A DNA stretch of 64,000 bases from Pseudobdellovibrionaceae bacterium. Lineage in GTDB: Bacteria; Bdellovibrionota; Bdellovibrionia; Bdellovibrionales; Bdellovibrionaceae. Positions 8,803 through 18,469 of the stretch are shown in pieces. Location of the stretch: positions 310,001 to 374,000 of the forward strand of contig JAHBUS010000001.1 in assembly GCA_019637955.1 (NCBI GenBank), read 5' to 3'. The translations under genes were made by a program, and so were the position numbers. The notes under the pieces were generated by a model. The model had not been told where the DNA came from. It did no database searches and was given only the letters and a program-made list of their open reading frames with translations. Positions within the stretch are counted from its first letter, which is position 1; every line of letters begins with the position of its first letter.

Positions 8803-9744
8803 ATGCTTAGACGCTCACTTCAAATCCTGATGGCGGGTTCGACCGCGATGATGCTGACCGGCTGCCTCGAGTTCATGCCGGGCGGCCCCCTGAGCGGACG
8901 CGATGTCGACTCCCCGCCCGACAGCTTTCGCGGCGAAAAAGCGACGACCTACGAGGCCGCCGAGCTTCAATTCTCGGAAGGATCCACGGTCCGATTGAAC
9001 GCGTTTCGCCCGGCGAAGTACATCCACTACTCGAAGCTGCTGATTCCGTTTCGCATGGAAAACGACACTCAGTTTCGGCTGCTGACCGCCCGTCTGATCG
9101 ATGGCTCCGGCGGGGTCTCGTTTCCCGAGAACATTCCGTTTCGCATTTTGACGGCGTCGCGCGAGATTTTGATCGACGATCTGCGCACCGGCACGACGGT
9201 CACGCTCGATCCGCACACCAACTATTACGTTTCACTTTGCTACCCGCTCTCGGACCGCAAAGCTTGCGACAACGTGTCGCCCAATTATTACCCGTCGTCG
9301 ACGAAGACATTCGATCTGGAGTTTTCGGCCTGGAAAGGCGAAGGGCCGGCGCCGCAAGTCGAAATCGGCTGCGAGACGGTGCAGGGACGACGCCTCTCTT
9401 TTCGCCGCCAGGGAATTTTTGAGCAAGACGGAGCCGCCTATTTTGGCCCGAACCGGGCGTGCGGCGCCCCTGTCGCCAGCACCCACCGCTCGTACATGAG
9501 TGCTTTTTTCGTGAGCGAGGATCCGCGGGCGGAAAACACGCCCCTGCCCGGCTATTCGCTCTGGGCCTACAACAGCAAACCGATCGATCCGCCGTTCGAC
9601 TACTACGGCGCCTCTTTGCGCAAGACCGCCTCCGGTTTTGAACTGACCTGCACAAAACAAAAAGTGCTCTCTTACGAAGAGAGCACCACCGAGTTCGAAG
9701 AGACCCTTCCGGTCGCTTCTTGCGAGAATATGCTGGTCAACTAA
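8803..9744 (+). CDS. outer-membrane or periplasmic lipoprotein of unknown function
   Basis: The signal peptide ends in a lipobox LTGC with the lipidated cysteine at residue 21. The following 290 residues are rich in beta-type sequence and contain several cysteines (CYPLSDRKAC, GCETV, RACGAP, LTCTKQ, ASCENM), which suggests disulfides. A GGGGG ribosome-binding site precedes the ATG. A consensus -35 (TTGACA, 8758-8763) lies upstream with only a weak -10 at 17 nt spacing, so it probably has its own promoter. The stop TAA begins the tandem hairpin repeat shared with the end of dut. No family is recognised. Confidence 0.72.
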   Translation: MLRRSLQILMAGSTAMMLTGCLEFMPGGPLSGRDVDSPPDSFRGEKATTYEAAELQFSEGSTVRLNAFRPAKYIHYSKLLIPFRMENDTQFRLLTARLIDGSGGVSFPENIPFRILTASREILIDDLRTGTTVTLDPHTNYYVSLCYPLSDRKACDNVSPNYYPSSTKTFDLEFSAWKGEGPAPQVEIGCETVQGRRLSFRRQGIFEQDGAAYFGPNRACGAPVASTHRSYMSAFFVSEDPRAENTPLPGYSLWAYNSKPIDPPFDYYGASLRKTASGFELTCTKQKVLSYEESTTEFEETLPVASCENMLVN

Positions 9745-9805
9745 ACGCCCACCTGAGCGCCAAAGGCGCTAAACGCCCACCTGAGCGCCAAAGGCGCTAA
9801 ACGCC
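9742..9805. repeat. tandem 28-bp hairpin repeat between convergent gene ends
   Basis: A 28-bp unit is repeated exactly twice (9742-9769, 9770-9797) and followed by an 8-bp partial third copy. Each unit contains the perfect hairpin AGCGCC-AAA-GGCGCT. The first copy includes the stop codon of the lipoprotein gene, and the partial copy contains the end of dut. The position between convergent genes suggests a bidirectional terminator, although there is no T-tract. Confidence 0.8.
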
Positions 9806-10243
9806 TGTAGAGCCGAAGCCGCCGGCACCGCGCGCGGTGGCCGAGAGCGATTCGACGACTTCAAAATCCGCATGGTAAATCGGGCACAGCACCAGCTGCG
9901 CGATGCGGTCTTGGTCTTTGATGATAAAAGGTTCTTGTCCCAGGTTGATGATGATGATTTTCACTTCGCCCCGGTAATCGGCGTCGATCGTTCCGGGCGT
10001 GTTGACCAACGAAATGCCGTTCTTCACCGCGAGCCCGCTGCGGGGGCGCGCCTGAATCTCGTAGCCGAGAGGCGTTTCGAACGCGAGGCCCGTGGGCACC
10101 AGGGCCCGCTCGCCGGGCTTCAAAATCAAATCCATCGTGAGCTGTGCGCGCACATCGAAGCCGCTCGCGCCGTCGGATTGGTAGGCCGGAAGATCGCCTT
10201 TGAAATGCTCAAACTTTTGAATTCTCATTTTCAGCTTTTCCAC
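9797..10243 (-). CDS. dut: deoxyuridine triphosphatase (dUTPase)
   Basis: The trimeric dUTPase hydrolyses dUTP to dUMP and pyrophosphate, keeping uracil out of DNA. All five family motifs are visible: [37 protein letters not shown] and the C-terminal [11 protein letters not shown] that closes over the active site. Its 148 residues match the usual size. The GTG start at 10243 is chosen because AGAGAGGG lies at good spacing; the ATG 15 nt inside lacks one. It is the last gene of the rimP-to-dut run, 13 nt after the M16 peptidase gene. Confidence 0.95.
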   Translation of the reverse strand: MEKLKMRIQKFEHFKGDLPAYQSDGASGFDVRAQLTMDLILKPGERALVPTGLAFETPLGYEIQARPRSGLAVKNGISLVNTPGTIDADYRGEVKIIIINLGQEPFIIKDQDRIAQLVLCPIYHADFEVVESLSATARGAGGFGSTGV

Positions 10244-10256
10244 GAGCCCTCTCTTT

Positions 10257-11519
10257 TTAAAAGGTCAAATTCTCGATCAAATCGCGGTGCGCTTCGGCCT
10301 CGGCACCCAGAAGAACCACGCCCCACTTGTCCAGATCGTAGTATTCGCGCATGAACTCTTTGATGGACTTCGCGCTGACCGCTTCGATCTCTTCGATCAC
10401 GCGCTCGACCGGACGGTACTCACCGAACACCATCTCGTTCACGGCGATCGAACTCATGCGGTTCTCGACATCGTCCGAACCCAACAGAAGGCTCCCCTTC
10501 ACTTGAGTTTTGAACAGCTCGATGTCAGAGGGCCGGATGCCGCGCTCTTTGAGTGCACGCACTTCGGATTGGATGTTCTTCACCACGCTCTTCATGTTTT
10601 TCGGTTCGCAGGCCGCGTAGACATTGATCATACCGAAATCAACGAAGGTGTTGAGAGACGAATAAATGGAGTAAACCAGGCCTTTGCGCTCGCGCACCTT
10701 TTGATAGAGCTTGGAGGTCATCCCCCCGCCCAAAAGCGCGTTCACGATAAAGGACTCGAAGCGGTACTTGTCTTGAAACGACGTCACCGGCAAACCCATC
10801 AACAAATGCAATTGCTCGCCGGGCTTTTCGATCACTTCGCGCACGGGAAAATGACGGGGCTTCACGCGCTGAACGCTGAAACGGGTTTTCTTCTTTCGGC
10901 GAAGCGCCTTTTCGACGGCATTGACCAAGTCTTGGTGCTCCAGATCGCCGGCCGCCGAAATGATCAGATTGGGGCCCGAGTAATGCTGCTCATAGCGGTC
11001 GCGGACCTGCTTGAGCGTCATCTTGCCGATCGACCCTTGGTTGCCCAAGATCGGCCGCCCGAGAGGGTGTTTGCCGAAGGCGCGGTCAAAATAGACGTCG
11101 TAGATGACGTCTTCTTGGTTGTCGTCGCCCATCGCGATCTCTTGCAAGATCACCGAGCGCTCGAGCTCAAAATCAGATTTCTTGATCTGCATGTTGGTGA
11201 CCAAGTCCGCCAGCACGTCCAAAGCGACATGCCAGTGATCCTTCAAAACCAAAGCGTGATAGCAGGTGTACTCGCGCGTGGTGTAGGCGTTGAGCTCGCC
11301 GCCCAGCTCTTCGAGCGACTTGGCGATCTGAAACGCCGAGCGCGTTTTGGTCCCCTTGAACACCATGTGCTCAAGAAAATGCGAAATCCCCGCCTCACCG
11401 GCGGATTCGTCACGGGTTCCCGACAAGACCCAAATGCCCAACGCCGCAGCCCGAGATTCGGGCTGCATTTCGCTGACCACGCGGATTCCATTCGCGAGCG
11501 TCGTCTTCTTAAAGCGCAT
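10257..11519 (-). CDS. M16 family zinc peptidase (pitrilysin/MPP-like)
   Basis: The 420-residue protein has the inverted zinc motif HFLEH at residues 47-51 (HxxEH) and the downstream acidic helix [11 protein letters not shown] that supplies the third ligand, so this is the catalytic type of M16 peptidase. No signal peptide is visible, which suggests a cytoplasmic enzyme. The second domain, around [16 protein letters not shown], contains the conserved R/Y substrate-binding region. The gene lies 5 nt after pnp and 13 nt before dut, a placement conserved in many bacteria, but the substrate is unknown. Confidence 0.92.
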   Translation of the reverse strand: MRFKKTTLANGIRVVSEMQPESRAAALGIWVLSGTRDESAGEAGISHFLEHMVFKGTKTRSAFQIAKSLEELGGELNAYTTREYTCYHALVLKDHWHVALDVLADLVTNMQIKKSDFELERSVILQEIAMGDDNQEDVIYDVYFDRAFGKHPLGRPILGNQGSIGKMTLKQVRDRYEQHYSGPNLIISAAGDLEHQDLVNAVEKALRRKKKTRFSVQRVKPRHFPVREVIEKPGEQLHLLMGLPVTSFQDKYRFESFIVNALLGGGMTSKLYQKVRERKGLVYSIYSSLNTFVDFGMINVYAACEPKNMKSVVKNIQSEVRALKERGIRPSDIELFKTQVKGSLLLGSDDVENRMSSIAVNEMVFGEYRPVERVIEEIEAVSAKSIKEFMREYYDLDKWGVVLLGAEAEAHRDLIENLTF

Positions 11520-11524
11520 GGAGA

Positions 11525-13630
11525 TTATTGAATTTCTTTAGGCAGCAGGACTTTGCGCGACAGCTTGATGCGGCCCGCGCGGTCCACGTCCAAGACCTTC
11601 ACTTCAATGTCTTCGCCCTCTTTCAAAGCGTCGGTCACCGCGCGCAGGCGCTCGTGAGCGATCTCAGAAATGTGGAGCAGACCTTGAGTGCCCGGCAGGA
11701 TTTCGATGAAAGCACCGAAGTCCGCGATCTTCACGACGCGTCCTTTGTAGACCTTGCCGACTTCCGCTTCGGCGCAGATGTCGTTGATCATCTGGATCGC
11801 CTTTTTGGTGGCCGCCGGGTCTGCCGACGCGATGTGGATCTTGCCGTCGTCTTCGATCTCGATCTTCACGCCGCAAGTCTCGGTGAGCATGCGGATGGTC
11901 TTACCACCCGAGCCGATGACGTCGCGGATTTTATCGGGATGAATTTTGATGGTCTCGATACGGGGAGCGTACTCGCTGATTTGACCACGGGGCGTTTTGA
12001 TGACCTTTTCCATCTCGTTCAAGATGTGAATACGGCCTTCACGCGCCTGGTTCAAAGCGGTTTCCATGATCTGGAAATTGACGCTGTCGATTTTGATGTC
12101 CATTTGCAAAGCGGTGATTCCGGTCGCGTTGCCCGCGACTTTGAAATCCATATCGCCCAAGTGATCTTCGTCACCCAAGATGTCGGTCAAGACGGCGAAA
12201 CGATCGCCCTCTTTCACCAGACCCATCGCAATCCCCGAAACGTTGGTTTTCACGGGAACGCCGGCATCCAAGAGAGCCAGAGTCGCCGAGCACACGGTTC
12301 CCATCGACGACGAACCGTTCGACTCGAGAACGTCGGCAACGACACGGATCGTGTACGGGAATTTATCGTGATCGGGAATCATCGCTTTGATCGAACGCTC
12401 GGCCAAGTTTCCGTGACCGATTTCGCGGCGGCCTTGACCACCGAAGCGGCCGACTTCACCCACCGAGAACGGAGGGAAGTTGTAGTGCAGCATCAAACGG
12501 CGCTTCTCGAAACCGAGAAGGTTGTCGATCATTTGTTCGTCATCGCCGGTTCCCAAAGTCACGGTTCCCAAAACTTGAGTTTCACCGCGAGTGAAGAGAC
12601 CCGAGCCGTGGGCGCGGGGCAGGATGCCGACTTCATTGCTGATCGGACGCACGGTCGTCAGGTTACGGCCGTCGATACGGGTGTTTTCGTCCAAGATTTG
12701 GCTGCGAGCCGCTTTGTACTTGAGGTCTTCAACGATCACGCCGAGTTCTTTCGCGCGCTGACCTTTGAGTTTGTCGTCGGTCAAGGTCGCAACGAAGCGC
12801 TCTTCGGCTTCTTTTTTCGCGGCATCAACGGCCGCGTAGCGCTCCATTTTTTCTTTGATTCGCAAAGCCGAAGTCACTTTCGACGTCAGGAAGGCTTCAA
12901 CCTCGCTACGGAAATCCGCATCGATGGTTTTCACTTTGAAGGCGCGTTTGGCTTTCGAGCCGGCTTTTTCACGCAGCTCTTCTTGGGCATTGAGCAAAGG
13001 CAAAAGAGACTGGTGACCAAACTTCAGAGCGGCCAAAGCGTCGGCTTCTGAAATGAATTTGGTTTCGCCTTCAACCATCAACAAACCGTTTTTAGTTCCG
13101 GCAACGAGGATGTCCATGTCCGAACGCTCCATTTGCTGGGGCGTGGGGTTGGCGATGAACTGACCGTCAACGCGGCCGACTTGAGTCGCCGCCGTGGGGC
13201 CCGCGAAGGGAATGTCGCTGATGTGCAAAGCCGCCGAAGCGCCGATGCTCGCGAGGATATCGATGGGGAACGAGCCGTCGGCCGAGAGAACAGTGGCGAC
13301 GACTTGAGTTTCATGCTGGTAGCCCTCGGGGAACAGCGGACGGATCGGACGGTCGATCAATCGTGCCGTCAGGGTCGCGTTGGTGGTGGGCTTGCCCTCG
13401 CGTTTGAAATAACCGCCGGGGATTTTACCGGTGGCGTAGAATTTTTCGATGTACTCAACCGTGAGCGGGAAAAAGCTCAAAGGCGATTCGTTCTTGGACG
13501 AAACTGCGGTTACAAGAACCATGTTGTTGCCGCAAGTGACGACAACCGAACCGTCGGCTTGTTTGGCCATGCGGCCTGTTTCGATGGTGATTTGTTTGCC
13601 GCCGACCGAGGTCGTAACAGTCGTTTTCAT
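11525..13630 (-). CDS. pnp: polynucleotide phosphorylase
   Basis: PNPase degrades RNA 3' to 5' with phosphate and can add tails; it is a core exoribonuclease. The 701 residues show two RNase PH domains (first: residues 1-140; second: about 310-540, with GDEDHLGDMDFKVAG), a KH domain (IRDVIGSGGKTIRMLTE) and a C-terminal S1 domain (VGKVYKGRVVKIADFGAFIE). The ribosome-binding site AAGGAGTCAGA precedes the ATG. It lies 169 nt after rpsO with a perfect hairpin between them. In E. coli this intergenic region is where RNase III and PNPase act on the pnp message (established knowledge). Confidence 0.98.
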   Translation of the reverse strand: MKTTVTTSVGGKQITIETGRMAKQADGSVVVTCGNNMVLVTAVSSKNESPLSFFPLTVEYIEKFYATGKIPGGYFKREGKPTTNATLTARLIDRPIRPLFPEGYQHETQVVATVLSADGSFPIDILASIGASAALHISDIPFAGPTAATQVGRVDGQFIANPTPQQMERSDMDILVAGTKNGLLMVEGETKFISEADALAALKFGHQSLLPLLNAQEELREKAGSKAKRAFKVKTIDADFRSEVEAFLTSKVTSALRIKEKMERYAAVDAAKKEAEERFVATLTDDKLKGQRAKELGVIVEDLKYKAARSQILDENTRIDGRNLTTVRPISNEVGILPRAHGSGLFTRGETQVLGTVTLGTGDDEQMIDNLLGFEKRRLMLHYNFPPFSVGEVGRFGGQGRREIGHGNLAERSIKAMIPDHDKFPYTIRVVADVLESNGSSSMGTVCSATLALLDAGVPVKTNVSGIAMGLVKEGDRFAVLTDILGDEDHLGDMDFKVAGNATGITALQMDIKIDSVNFQIMETALNQAREGRIHILNEMEKVIKTPRGQISEYAPRIETIKIHPDKIRDVIGSGGKTIRMLTETCGVKIEIEDDGKIHIASADPAATKKAIQMINDICAEAEVGKVYKGRVVKIADFGAFIEILPGTQGLLHISEIAHERLRAVTDALKEGEDIEVKVLDVDRAGRIKLSRKVLLPKEIQ

Positions 13631-13762
13631 TCTGACTCCTTCAAGTTGCCTGGCTCACTCGTTTTCTCTTGAGGAGCCTGTCGTTATTCTGCGCTCACAA
13701 CGAGCGACTTTGTATTCATTTTCGGGAAATTATCGGTGTCCTAGAAAGGGCCGACAAACGAC

Positions 13763-13785
13763 GAAGCGGCCTTTGGGGCCGCTTC
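13763..13785 (-). terminator. perfect 9-bp hairpin between rpsO and pnp
   Basis: GAAGCGGCC pairs perfectly with GGCCGCTTC around a 5-nt loop, 15 nt after the rpsO stop. The U-tract is weak. It may be a partial terminator or processing site setting the rpsO to pnp ratio. Confidence 0.6.
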
Positions 13786-13799
13786 TCGAGATTTGCTGA

Positions 13800-14069
13800 T
13801 TACTTACGCAGATCCAGTTCTTTGATCAGACCTTCGTATTTTTTGAGGTCTGTGCGCTTCAAGTAGTCCAAGAGCTTACGGCGGCGGCTGACGATTTTCA
13901 TCAGACCACGAACACCGTGATTGTCTTTTTTGTGAGTTTTGAAGTGCGACGTGAGTTCGTTGATGCGCGCGGTGAGGAGCGCGACTTGAACTTCAGACGA
14001 GCCTGTATCGAGATCGCCGCGGCGGAATTTTTTAACGATACCTTCGCGTTGTTCTTTCGTGACTGCCAT
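13800..14069 (-). CDS. rpsO: 30S ribosomal protein S15
   Basis: The 89-residue product is full-length S15, which binds the central domain of 16S rRNA early in 30S assembly. Conserved features include [25 protein letters not shown] and [11 protein letters not shown]. The ATG at 14069 has a strong AAGGAGG site; the longer in-frame extension upstream is not conserved sequence. It sits between truB and pnp, the usual bacterial order. Confidence 0.98.
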   Translation of the reverse strand: MAVTKEQREGIVKKFRRGDLDTGSSEVQVALLTARINELTSHFKTHKKDNHGVRGLMKIVSRRRKLLDYLKRTDLKKYEGLIKELDLRK

Positions 14070-14207
14070 TAAAGCCTCCTTGTGGACATCCAAGACATCC
14101 GGAAATAACCGCGCCAAAAGGGCACAGTCCGGCTCCCGTGAGTTCGTCATGGCTGTCGAAATCCGAGAAAATCCGTGGGTCGTTTGTACCGAGGAGGGGG
14201 TGCCGAA

Positions 14208-15113
14208 TCAAGAACGAAAGACGCGTCGGACCACAAAACCTTGGCCCTCTTCAAGGCCGATGAGCGCCAGCAATTGCCCCTCGCGCGAGAGGACTTTTAC
14301 GCCATAATCCACGCCCGGCTTAAAGAGCGTAATGAGCACGGATTTGAGGTCTTTTGAGATCTGCCCATTGCGGATCAAGGAGAGGCTCTGACCGTCGACC
14401 CGGGCCGATTTCCAGTGCGGGAGGGTGCTTGCTAAAGGCGTCAGCGCCCGAGGGGTCTCCCCTTTTTGCACGGCCTCGGCCAGCTCTTCGAGGGTCATCG
14501 CATTTTCGAGCAAGAAGGGCTCCGAAACCGTGCGGCGAAGTGCGCTCATGGCGGCTCCGCTGCCGGTCTTCTGACCCAACAATTCGACCCAAGAACGAAT
14601 ATAAGAGCCCTTGGAGCATTTGATGCTGGCTTCGACCCAGTCCGCCCCGGTGCCCAGCACCTGAACGTCGTAAAATTTCATGATCTTTTTGGGGGTCTCG
14701 AAGTCCTCACCCCGGCGGGCCTTGTCGTACATCTTCTCGCCCTGAACTTTGACGGCCGAGTACTTGGGCACGTTCAGCTCGAATTCGCCCTGAATCTCGA
14801 GCGCGAGGCGCCCAATCTCCGCGGCGGAGACGGTCACCGGTTTAGTTTCGAGCGTGGCTCCCGTGGTGTCGAGCGTGTCGGTCGTCAAACCGAGCTGTGC
14901 TTTGACCACATAGGCTTTGTCGCGTTCAAGCAGGTAGGGGCTGACTTTGGTGGCCTCTCCGAGCAGCAGGATCATTAGGCCCGTGGCCATTGGGTCCAGC
15001 GTCCCGCAGTGACCGACGGATTTTAGGCCCAGGATGCGGCGCACGCGCGCGACAACATCATGGCTGGTCATCCCCGCCGCTTTGTCGATGAGAAGAATGC
15101 CGTCTTGGATCAA
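14208..15113 (-). CDS. truB: tRNA pseudouridine(55) synthase TruB
   Basis: TruB converts U55 in the T-loop of tRNAs to pseudouridine and also helps tRNA folding. The 301 residues contain GILLIDKAAGMTSHDVV and the catalytic segment GHCGTLDPMATG with its aspartate, then YVVKAQLGLTTDTLDTTG. The start is TTG, forming a TTGA overlap with the rbfA stop and preceded by GAGGA, so coupling to rbfA is likely. The C-terminal part has the PUA-like extension (SLIRNGQISKDL). Confidence 0.95.
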   Translation of the reverse strand: MIQDGILLIDKAAGMTSHDVVARVRRILGLKSVGHCGTLDPMATGLMILLLGEATKVSPYLLERDKAYVVKAQLGLTTDTLDTTGATLETKPVTVSAAEIGRLALEIQGEFELNVPKYSAVKVQGEKMYDKARRGEDFETPKKIMKFYDVQVLGTGADWVEASIKCSKGSYIRSWVELLGQKTGSGAAMSALRRTVSEPFLLENAMTLEELAEAVQKGETPRALTPLASTLPHWKSARVDGQSLSLIRNGQISKDLKSVLITLFKPGVDYGVKVLSREGQLLALIGLEEGQGFVVRRVFRS

Positions 15114-15511
15114 TCGTCATCCTCAGCGGAGGAGGAGGGATCTGCGTTTTTCTTTTCGTTTTTAAGCTCGTGCAGGATTTTGTCGATCTTGAGCACTTTG
15201 TCGAGAGTCTTGTCGGGATAGAATTGAAGCTTGGGCGTGTAACGCATCGGCAGCTCGTTCGCGAGATAGCGCTGCATTTCGGCGGCGCGCTCTTGCAAAA
15301 CTTCGGCGGCGAGTTCGTTTTGCTCTTCGTTTCCGTTGAGAACCGAAACTTGAACCCGCGCCGAGCGCAGGTCCGGAGGCATTTGCACGTTGGTCACGGT
15401 GACGATACCGGGCAGATCCCCTTTGAAAGTTCCCATCAGGAACTTCGAGAGGATCTGCGTCACTTCTTTTTGAACCCGTTCAATGCGGCGTCCGTCACCC
15501 GTGTTTTTCAT
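15110..15511 (-). CDS. rbfA: ribosome-binding factor A
   Basis: RbfA is a KH-type protein that helps mature the 16S rRNA 5' end in the 30S subunit. The 133-residue protein shows RRIERVQKEVTQILSK at the start and LRSARVQVSVLNG in the fold core; the tail is acidic (SSSAEDDD). The ATG at 15511 shares one base with the infB stop; a TTG one codon upstream is an alternative. The gene is coupled to both neighbours. Confidence 0.95.
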   Translation of the reverse strand: MKNTGDGRRIERVQKEVTQILSKFLMGTFKGDLPGIVTVTNVQMPPDLRSARVQVSVLNGNEEQNELAAEVLQERAAEMQRYLANELPMRYTPKLQFYPDKTLDKVLKIDKILHELKNEKKNADPSSSAEDDD

Positions 15512-18414
15512 CAAGCCTCAGCCGAAGGGCCGGAGTCGAGCGTGCGCGCGACTTCTTCTTTGGTGAAGGCTTCGATCACATCGCCAACTTTAACGTCGTT
15601 GAAGTTCTCGATCCCGATACCGCACTCGAAGCCGGTGGCCACTTCACGCGCATCGTCTTTGAAACGCTTGAGCGAGCCGATCTTTCCTTCGTACACGATC
15701 TTGCCGTCACGAATGAGGCGCGCCATGTTCGAACGGTTGATCTTGCCATCCACGATGAAGCAACCCGCGATCGCCCCGATTTTGGGAACGGTAAAGACGT
15801 TGCGGACTTCCGCGCGGCCCATGACCTTTTCGACCACGGTGGGAGCCAAGAGGCCGCCCATCGCTTTTTTCATGTCGTCGATCAGCTCGTACACGATCGA
15901 GTAGGTCCGAATCTCGATGCCCATGCGTTTCGCGGCGTTGGTGGCATTGCCATCCGGACGCACGTTGAAACCGATGATGAGACCTTTCGCGGTCGACGCC
16001 AAAAGAACGTCGCTCTCGGTGATGCCGCCGACACCCGAATGGATGATGCGGACTTTCACCTCGGGCGTGCTCAACTTGGAGAACATCCCTTGCAACGCCT
16101 CGAGCGATCCGTGCACGTCGGTTTTCAAAACGACAACGAGCTCTTTGACGTCGCCAGTTTTGACCTTGGCGAAGATTTCTTCGAGAGAAATCTTGCCGGT
16201 TTTTTGTTTCGCGGCCAGAGCGTTGGATTTACGAATGCCCGCGGCCTCTTCGGCCGTGCTTTCGTCAATCACGACGTCAAAGAGATCTCCCGCGACGGGA
16301 ACGTCGTCGAGACCCAAGACTTCGATCGGCATGCCGGGCGTCGCCTCTTGCACGCGTTCACCGCGGTCGTTCGTGAGCGAACGCACGCGCCCGACAACGG
16401 TACCGGCCACGATGTGCTGACCGACTCGAACGGTGCCGTCTTTGACGAGCAGGCTCGCCACCGGGCCACGGCCTTTTTCAAGGCGGGCTTCGATCACGGT
16501 GCCGGTGCCCGAGCGCGCCGGGTTGGCTTTGAGTTCGGCCATTTCGGCCAGAAGTTTAATTTGGACGAGAAGTTCATCGAGACCGGTTTTCTTGAGCGCC
16601 GAAACGCCCACGAAAATCGTGCTGCCGCCCCACTCTTCGGGAACGACTTCGTACTCGGTGAGCTGCTGTTTCACGCGGTCCGGATTCGCACCCGGCTTGT
16701 CCATCTTGTTGACCGCGATGATCATCGGCACGCCCGCCGCTTTGGCGTGGCTGATCGCCTCCGCCGTTTGCGGCATCACGCCGTCATCCGCCGCGACCAC
16801 GACGATCGCGATATCGGTGACGTTGGCTCCGCGGGCACGCATCGCCGTGAAGGCTTCGTGACCAGGAGTATCCAAGAACGTGATTTTGTAACCGTCATCG
16901 AGCGACACCTGGTACGCACCGATGTGCTGGGTGATGCCGCCGGCTTCGCCTTCGGCCACTTTCGCGCTGCGGATCGCATCCAGAAGCGAGGTTTTCCCGT
17001 GATCGACGTGACCCATGATGGTCACAACCGGAGGACGGGTCACAAGCTCCGCATCGAGATCGCCAAACGCGGTTTCTTTGATCACCGCTTCGGCCGTCTT
17101 CAAGACGTTCTGCGCTTCCCAACCGAAATCGGGAACGATCAGCGCCAACGTGTCAAAATCCAGCGGGGTGTTCGGCGTTGCCATCACCCCGTTCTTCATC
17201 AGAACTTTGGTGAGTTCGGCGACTTTCAGACCCATTTCGGCGGCGACATCCGCCACCTTCATGGTGCCATTCACTTTCAGAATGCGTTTATGAGCAGCGG
17301 CCGTTGTTTTTTGTGTTTGCATGGAAGGACGGCTGAGCATGCCTTTTTTCTTTTTGGGTTGAAACACCATTTCGCGTTTGCGGAACTCGGCCGCGTCGAA
17401 CGCGGGCGGTGCCGCTTCGGCATCACGCGCGGCGGTCGCATCGGCGGTTCCGCCTTTGAGGCCGCGGCGGCGTTCATCACGCTTACGCGCCTCTTCGGCG
17501 CTCATATCTCCGCCGACAACCGGCGGGGGCGCGCTCTGTTGAACGAAGCCCGCGCGCAAGTTCCCGCGCGAACGGTTCAAACCACCGGGGCCAGCACCTT
17601 GCTGTCCACCCGTGCCGCCACCGGGACGGTATCCACCGCCACCTGGCCGCGGTCCCGCAGGAGCCTGAACGCGCGAAAGATCCATGCGTCCGATGATATT
17701 GCGTTTGCCAATGGTGGAAGCCGCGGGAGCTTCGGACGAAACGCCCGAGTTTCCGATCGCGACTTCTTTTTTGCGAGCCACGATGGGCTTGCGTTCGGCA
17801 GCCGGGCCGTCTTCGGCGGCAGGCGCGCTCGCGGCGGCTGCGGCGGCCGGAGCCGGAGCTGCGGGAGCGGAGGCCGGTGCGGGCGTGACTGGCGTCTCGA
17901 CGGGAGCCGCCGCCGCGGCAGGCGGAGCTGCCGTTTCCACTCGAGGAGTGGCAGGAGCCGCGGGCGCGGGAGCTTCTTCCGTGACGGGCGCGGCGGTTTC
18001 GGCCACGGGCGCGGCCGACTCTTCGGCTTCGGCCGCAGCGGCGGCTTCGGCGTCCATGTCCGCTTTTTTACGGCGGACAACCGTCGTTTTCGCGGCGGCA
18101 GGAGCCGCTGTCGCGGCGGCCGGCGCGGCGGCTTTCGCCGCCTTTGTCGCGGGACGAGTCGCTGTCTTCGGAGTGGCCGCGGCTTTCTCGGCGGCTGCCG
18201 CAGCCGGCTTCTTGCGCGCGGTCTTTTTCTCCGCGGGCGCGTCGGCCGGTTTTGCGGGTTCCTTCAACTTGACCTTGATCATCGCAAGCGTGTCGGAATC
18301 AAGCTCCGCCATGTGCGACTTCACCGGAAGTTGCCATTCGCGAATCTTGTCCATCAAGGCCAAGGGGGACATCCCGATTTCTTTGGCAAACTCGAATACT
18401 TTCGGATTGCTCAC
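15511..18414 (-). CDS. infB: translation initiation factor IF-2
   Basis: IF-2 is the GTPase that brings initiator tRNA to the ribosome. The 967-residue protein has an N-terminal IF2_N segment (VFEFAKEIGMSPLALMDKI), a very long Ala/Pro-rich linker, a Gly/Arg-rich stretch near residue 255, a second IF2_N-like segment before residue 440, and the G domain with GHVDHGKTSLLDAI (about residue 467), DTPGHEAF and NKMDKPGA, followed by beta-barrel and C-terminal tRNA-binding domains. The length is in the upper range because of the linker. The start is GTG with AAGGAG 5 nt upstream. It lies 55 nt after nusA. Confidence 0.98.
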   Translation of the reverse strand: MSNPKVFEFAKEIGMSPLALMDKIREWQLPVKSHMAELDSDTLAMIKVKLKEPAKPADAPAEKKTARKKPAAAAAEKAAATPKTATRPATKAAKAAAPAAATAAPAAAKTTVVRRKKADMDAEAAAAAEAEESAAPVAETAAPVTEEAPAPAAPATPRVETAAPPAAAAAPVETPVTPAPASAPAAPAPAAAAAASAPAAEDGPAAERKPIVARKKEVAIGNSGVSSEAPAASTIGKRNIIGRMDLSRVQAPAGPRPGGGGYRPGGGTGGQQGAGPGGLNRSRGNLRAGFVQQSAPPPVVGGDMSAEEARKRDERRRGLKGGTADATAARDAEAAPPAFDAAEFRKREMVFQPKKKKGMLSRPSMQTQKTTAAAHKRILKVNGTMKVADVAAEMGLKVAELTKVLMKNGVMATPNTPLDFDTLALIVPDFGWEAQNVLKTAEAVIKETAFGDLDAELVTRPPVVTIMGHVDHGKTSLLDAIRSAKVAEGEAGGITQHIGAYQVSLDDGYKITFLDTPGHEAFTAMRARGANVTDIAIVVVAADDGVMPQTAEAISHAKAAGVPMIIAVNKMDKPGANPDRVKQQLTEYEVVPEEWGGSTIFVGVSALKKTGLDELLVQIKLLAEMAELKANPARSGTGTVIEARLEKGRGPVASLLVKDGTVRVGQHIVAGTVVGRVRSLTNDRGERVQEATPGMPIEVLGLDDVPVAGDLFDVVIDESTAEEAAGIRKSNALAAKQKTGKISLEEIFAKVKTGDVKELVVVLKTDVHGSLEALQGMFSKLSTPEVKVRIIHSGVGGITESDVLLASTAKGLIIGFNVRPDGNATNAAKRMGIEIRTYSIVYELIDDMKKAMGGLLAPTVVEKVMGRAEVRNVFTVPKIGAIAGCFIVDGKINRSNMARLIRDGKIVYEGKIGSLKRFKDDAREVATGFECGIGIENFNDVKVGDVIEAFTKEEVARTLDSGPSAEA

Positions 18415-18431
18415 TCAAACTCCTTCATGAC

Positions 18432-18459
18432 GGCGCTTGCTCCCTCTGAGCAGGGCGCC
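18432..18459 (-). other. intercistronic hairpin between nusA and infB
   Basis: GGCGC and TGCTC pair with GAGCA and GCGCC around a 5-nt loop, with a small internal bulge, giving a 10-bp stem in the 55-nt gap. There is no T-tract, so a processing or stability element is more likely than a terminator. Confidence 0.45.
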
Positions 18460-18469
18460 TGACGTTTGC

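Noticed and set aside
11528-13051. Open plus-strand frame opposite pnp
   Set aside because: It mirrors PNPase coding sequence and gives an Asp/Arg/Phe-rich product of no recognisable type.
16039-18462. Long open plus-strand frame (over 800 codons) opposite infB
   Set aside because: infB is unmistakable on the minus strand; the opposite frame is open because of GC-rich codon bias and its translation is repetitive without any domain.
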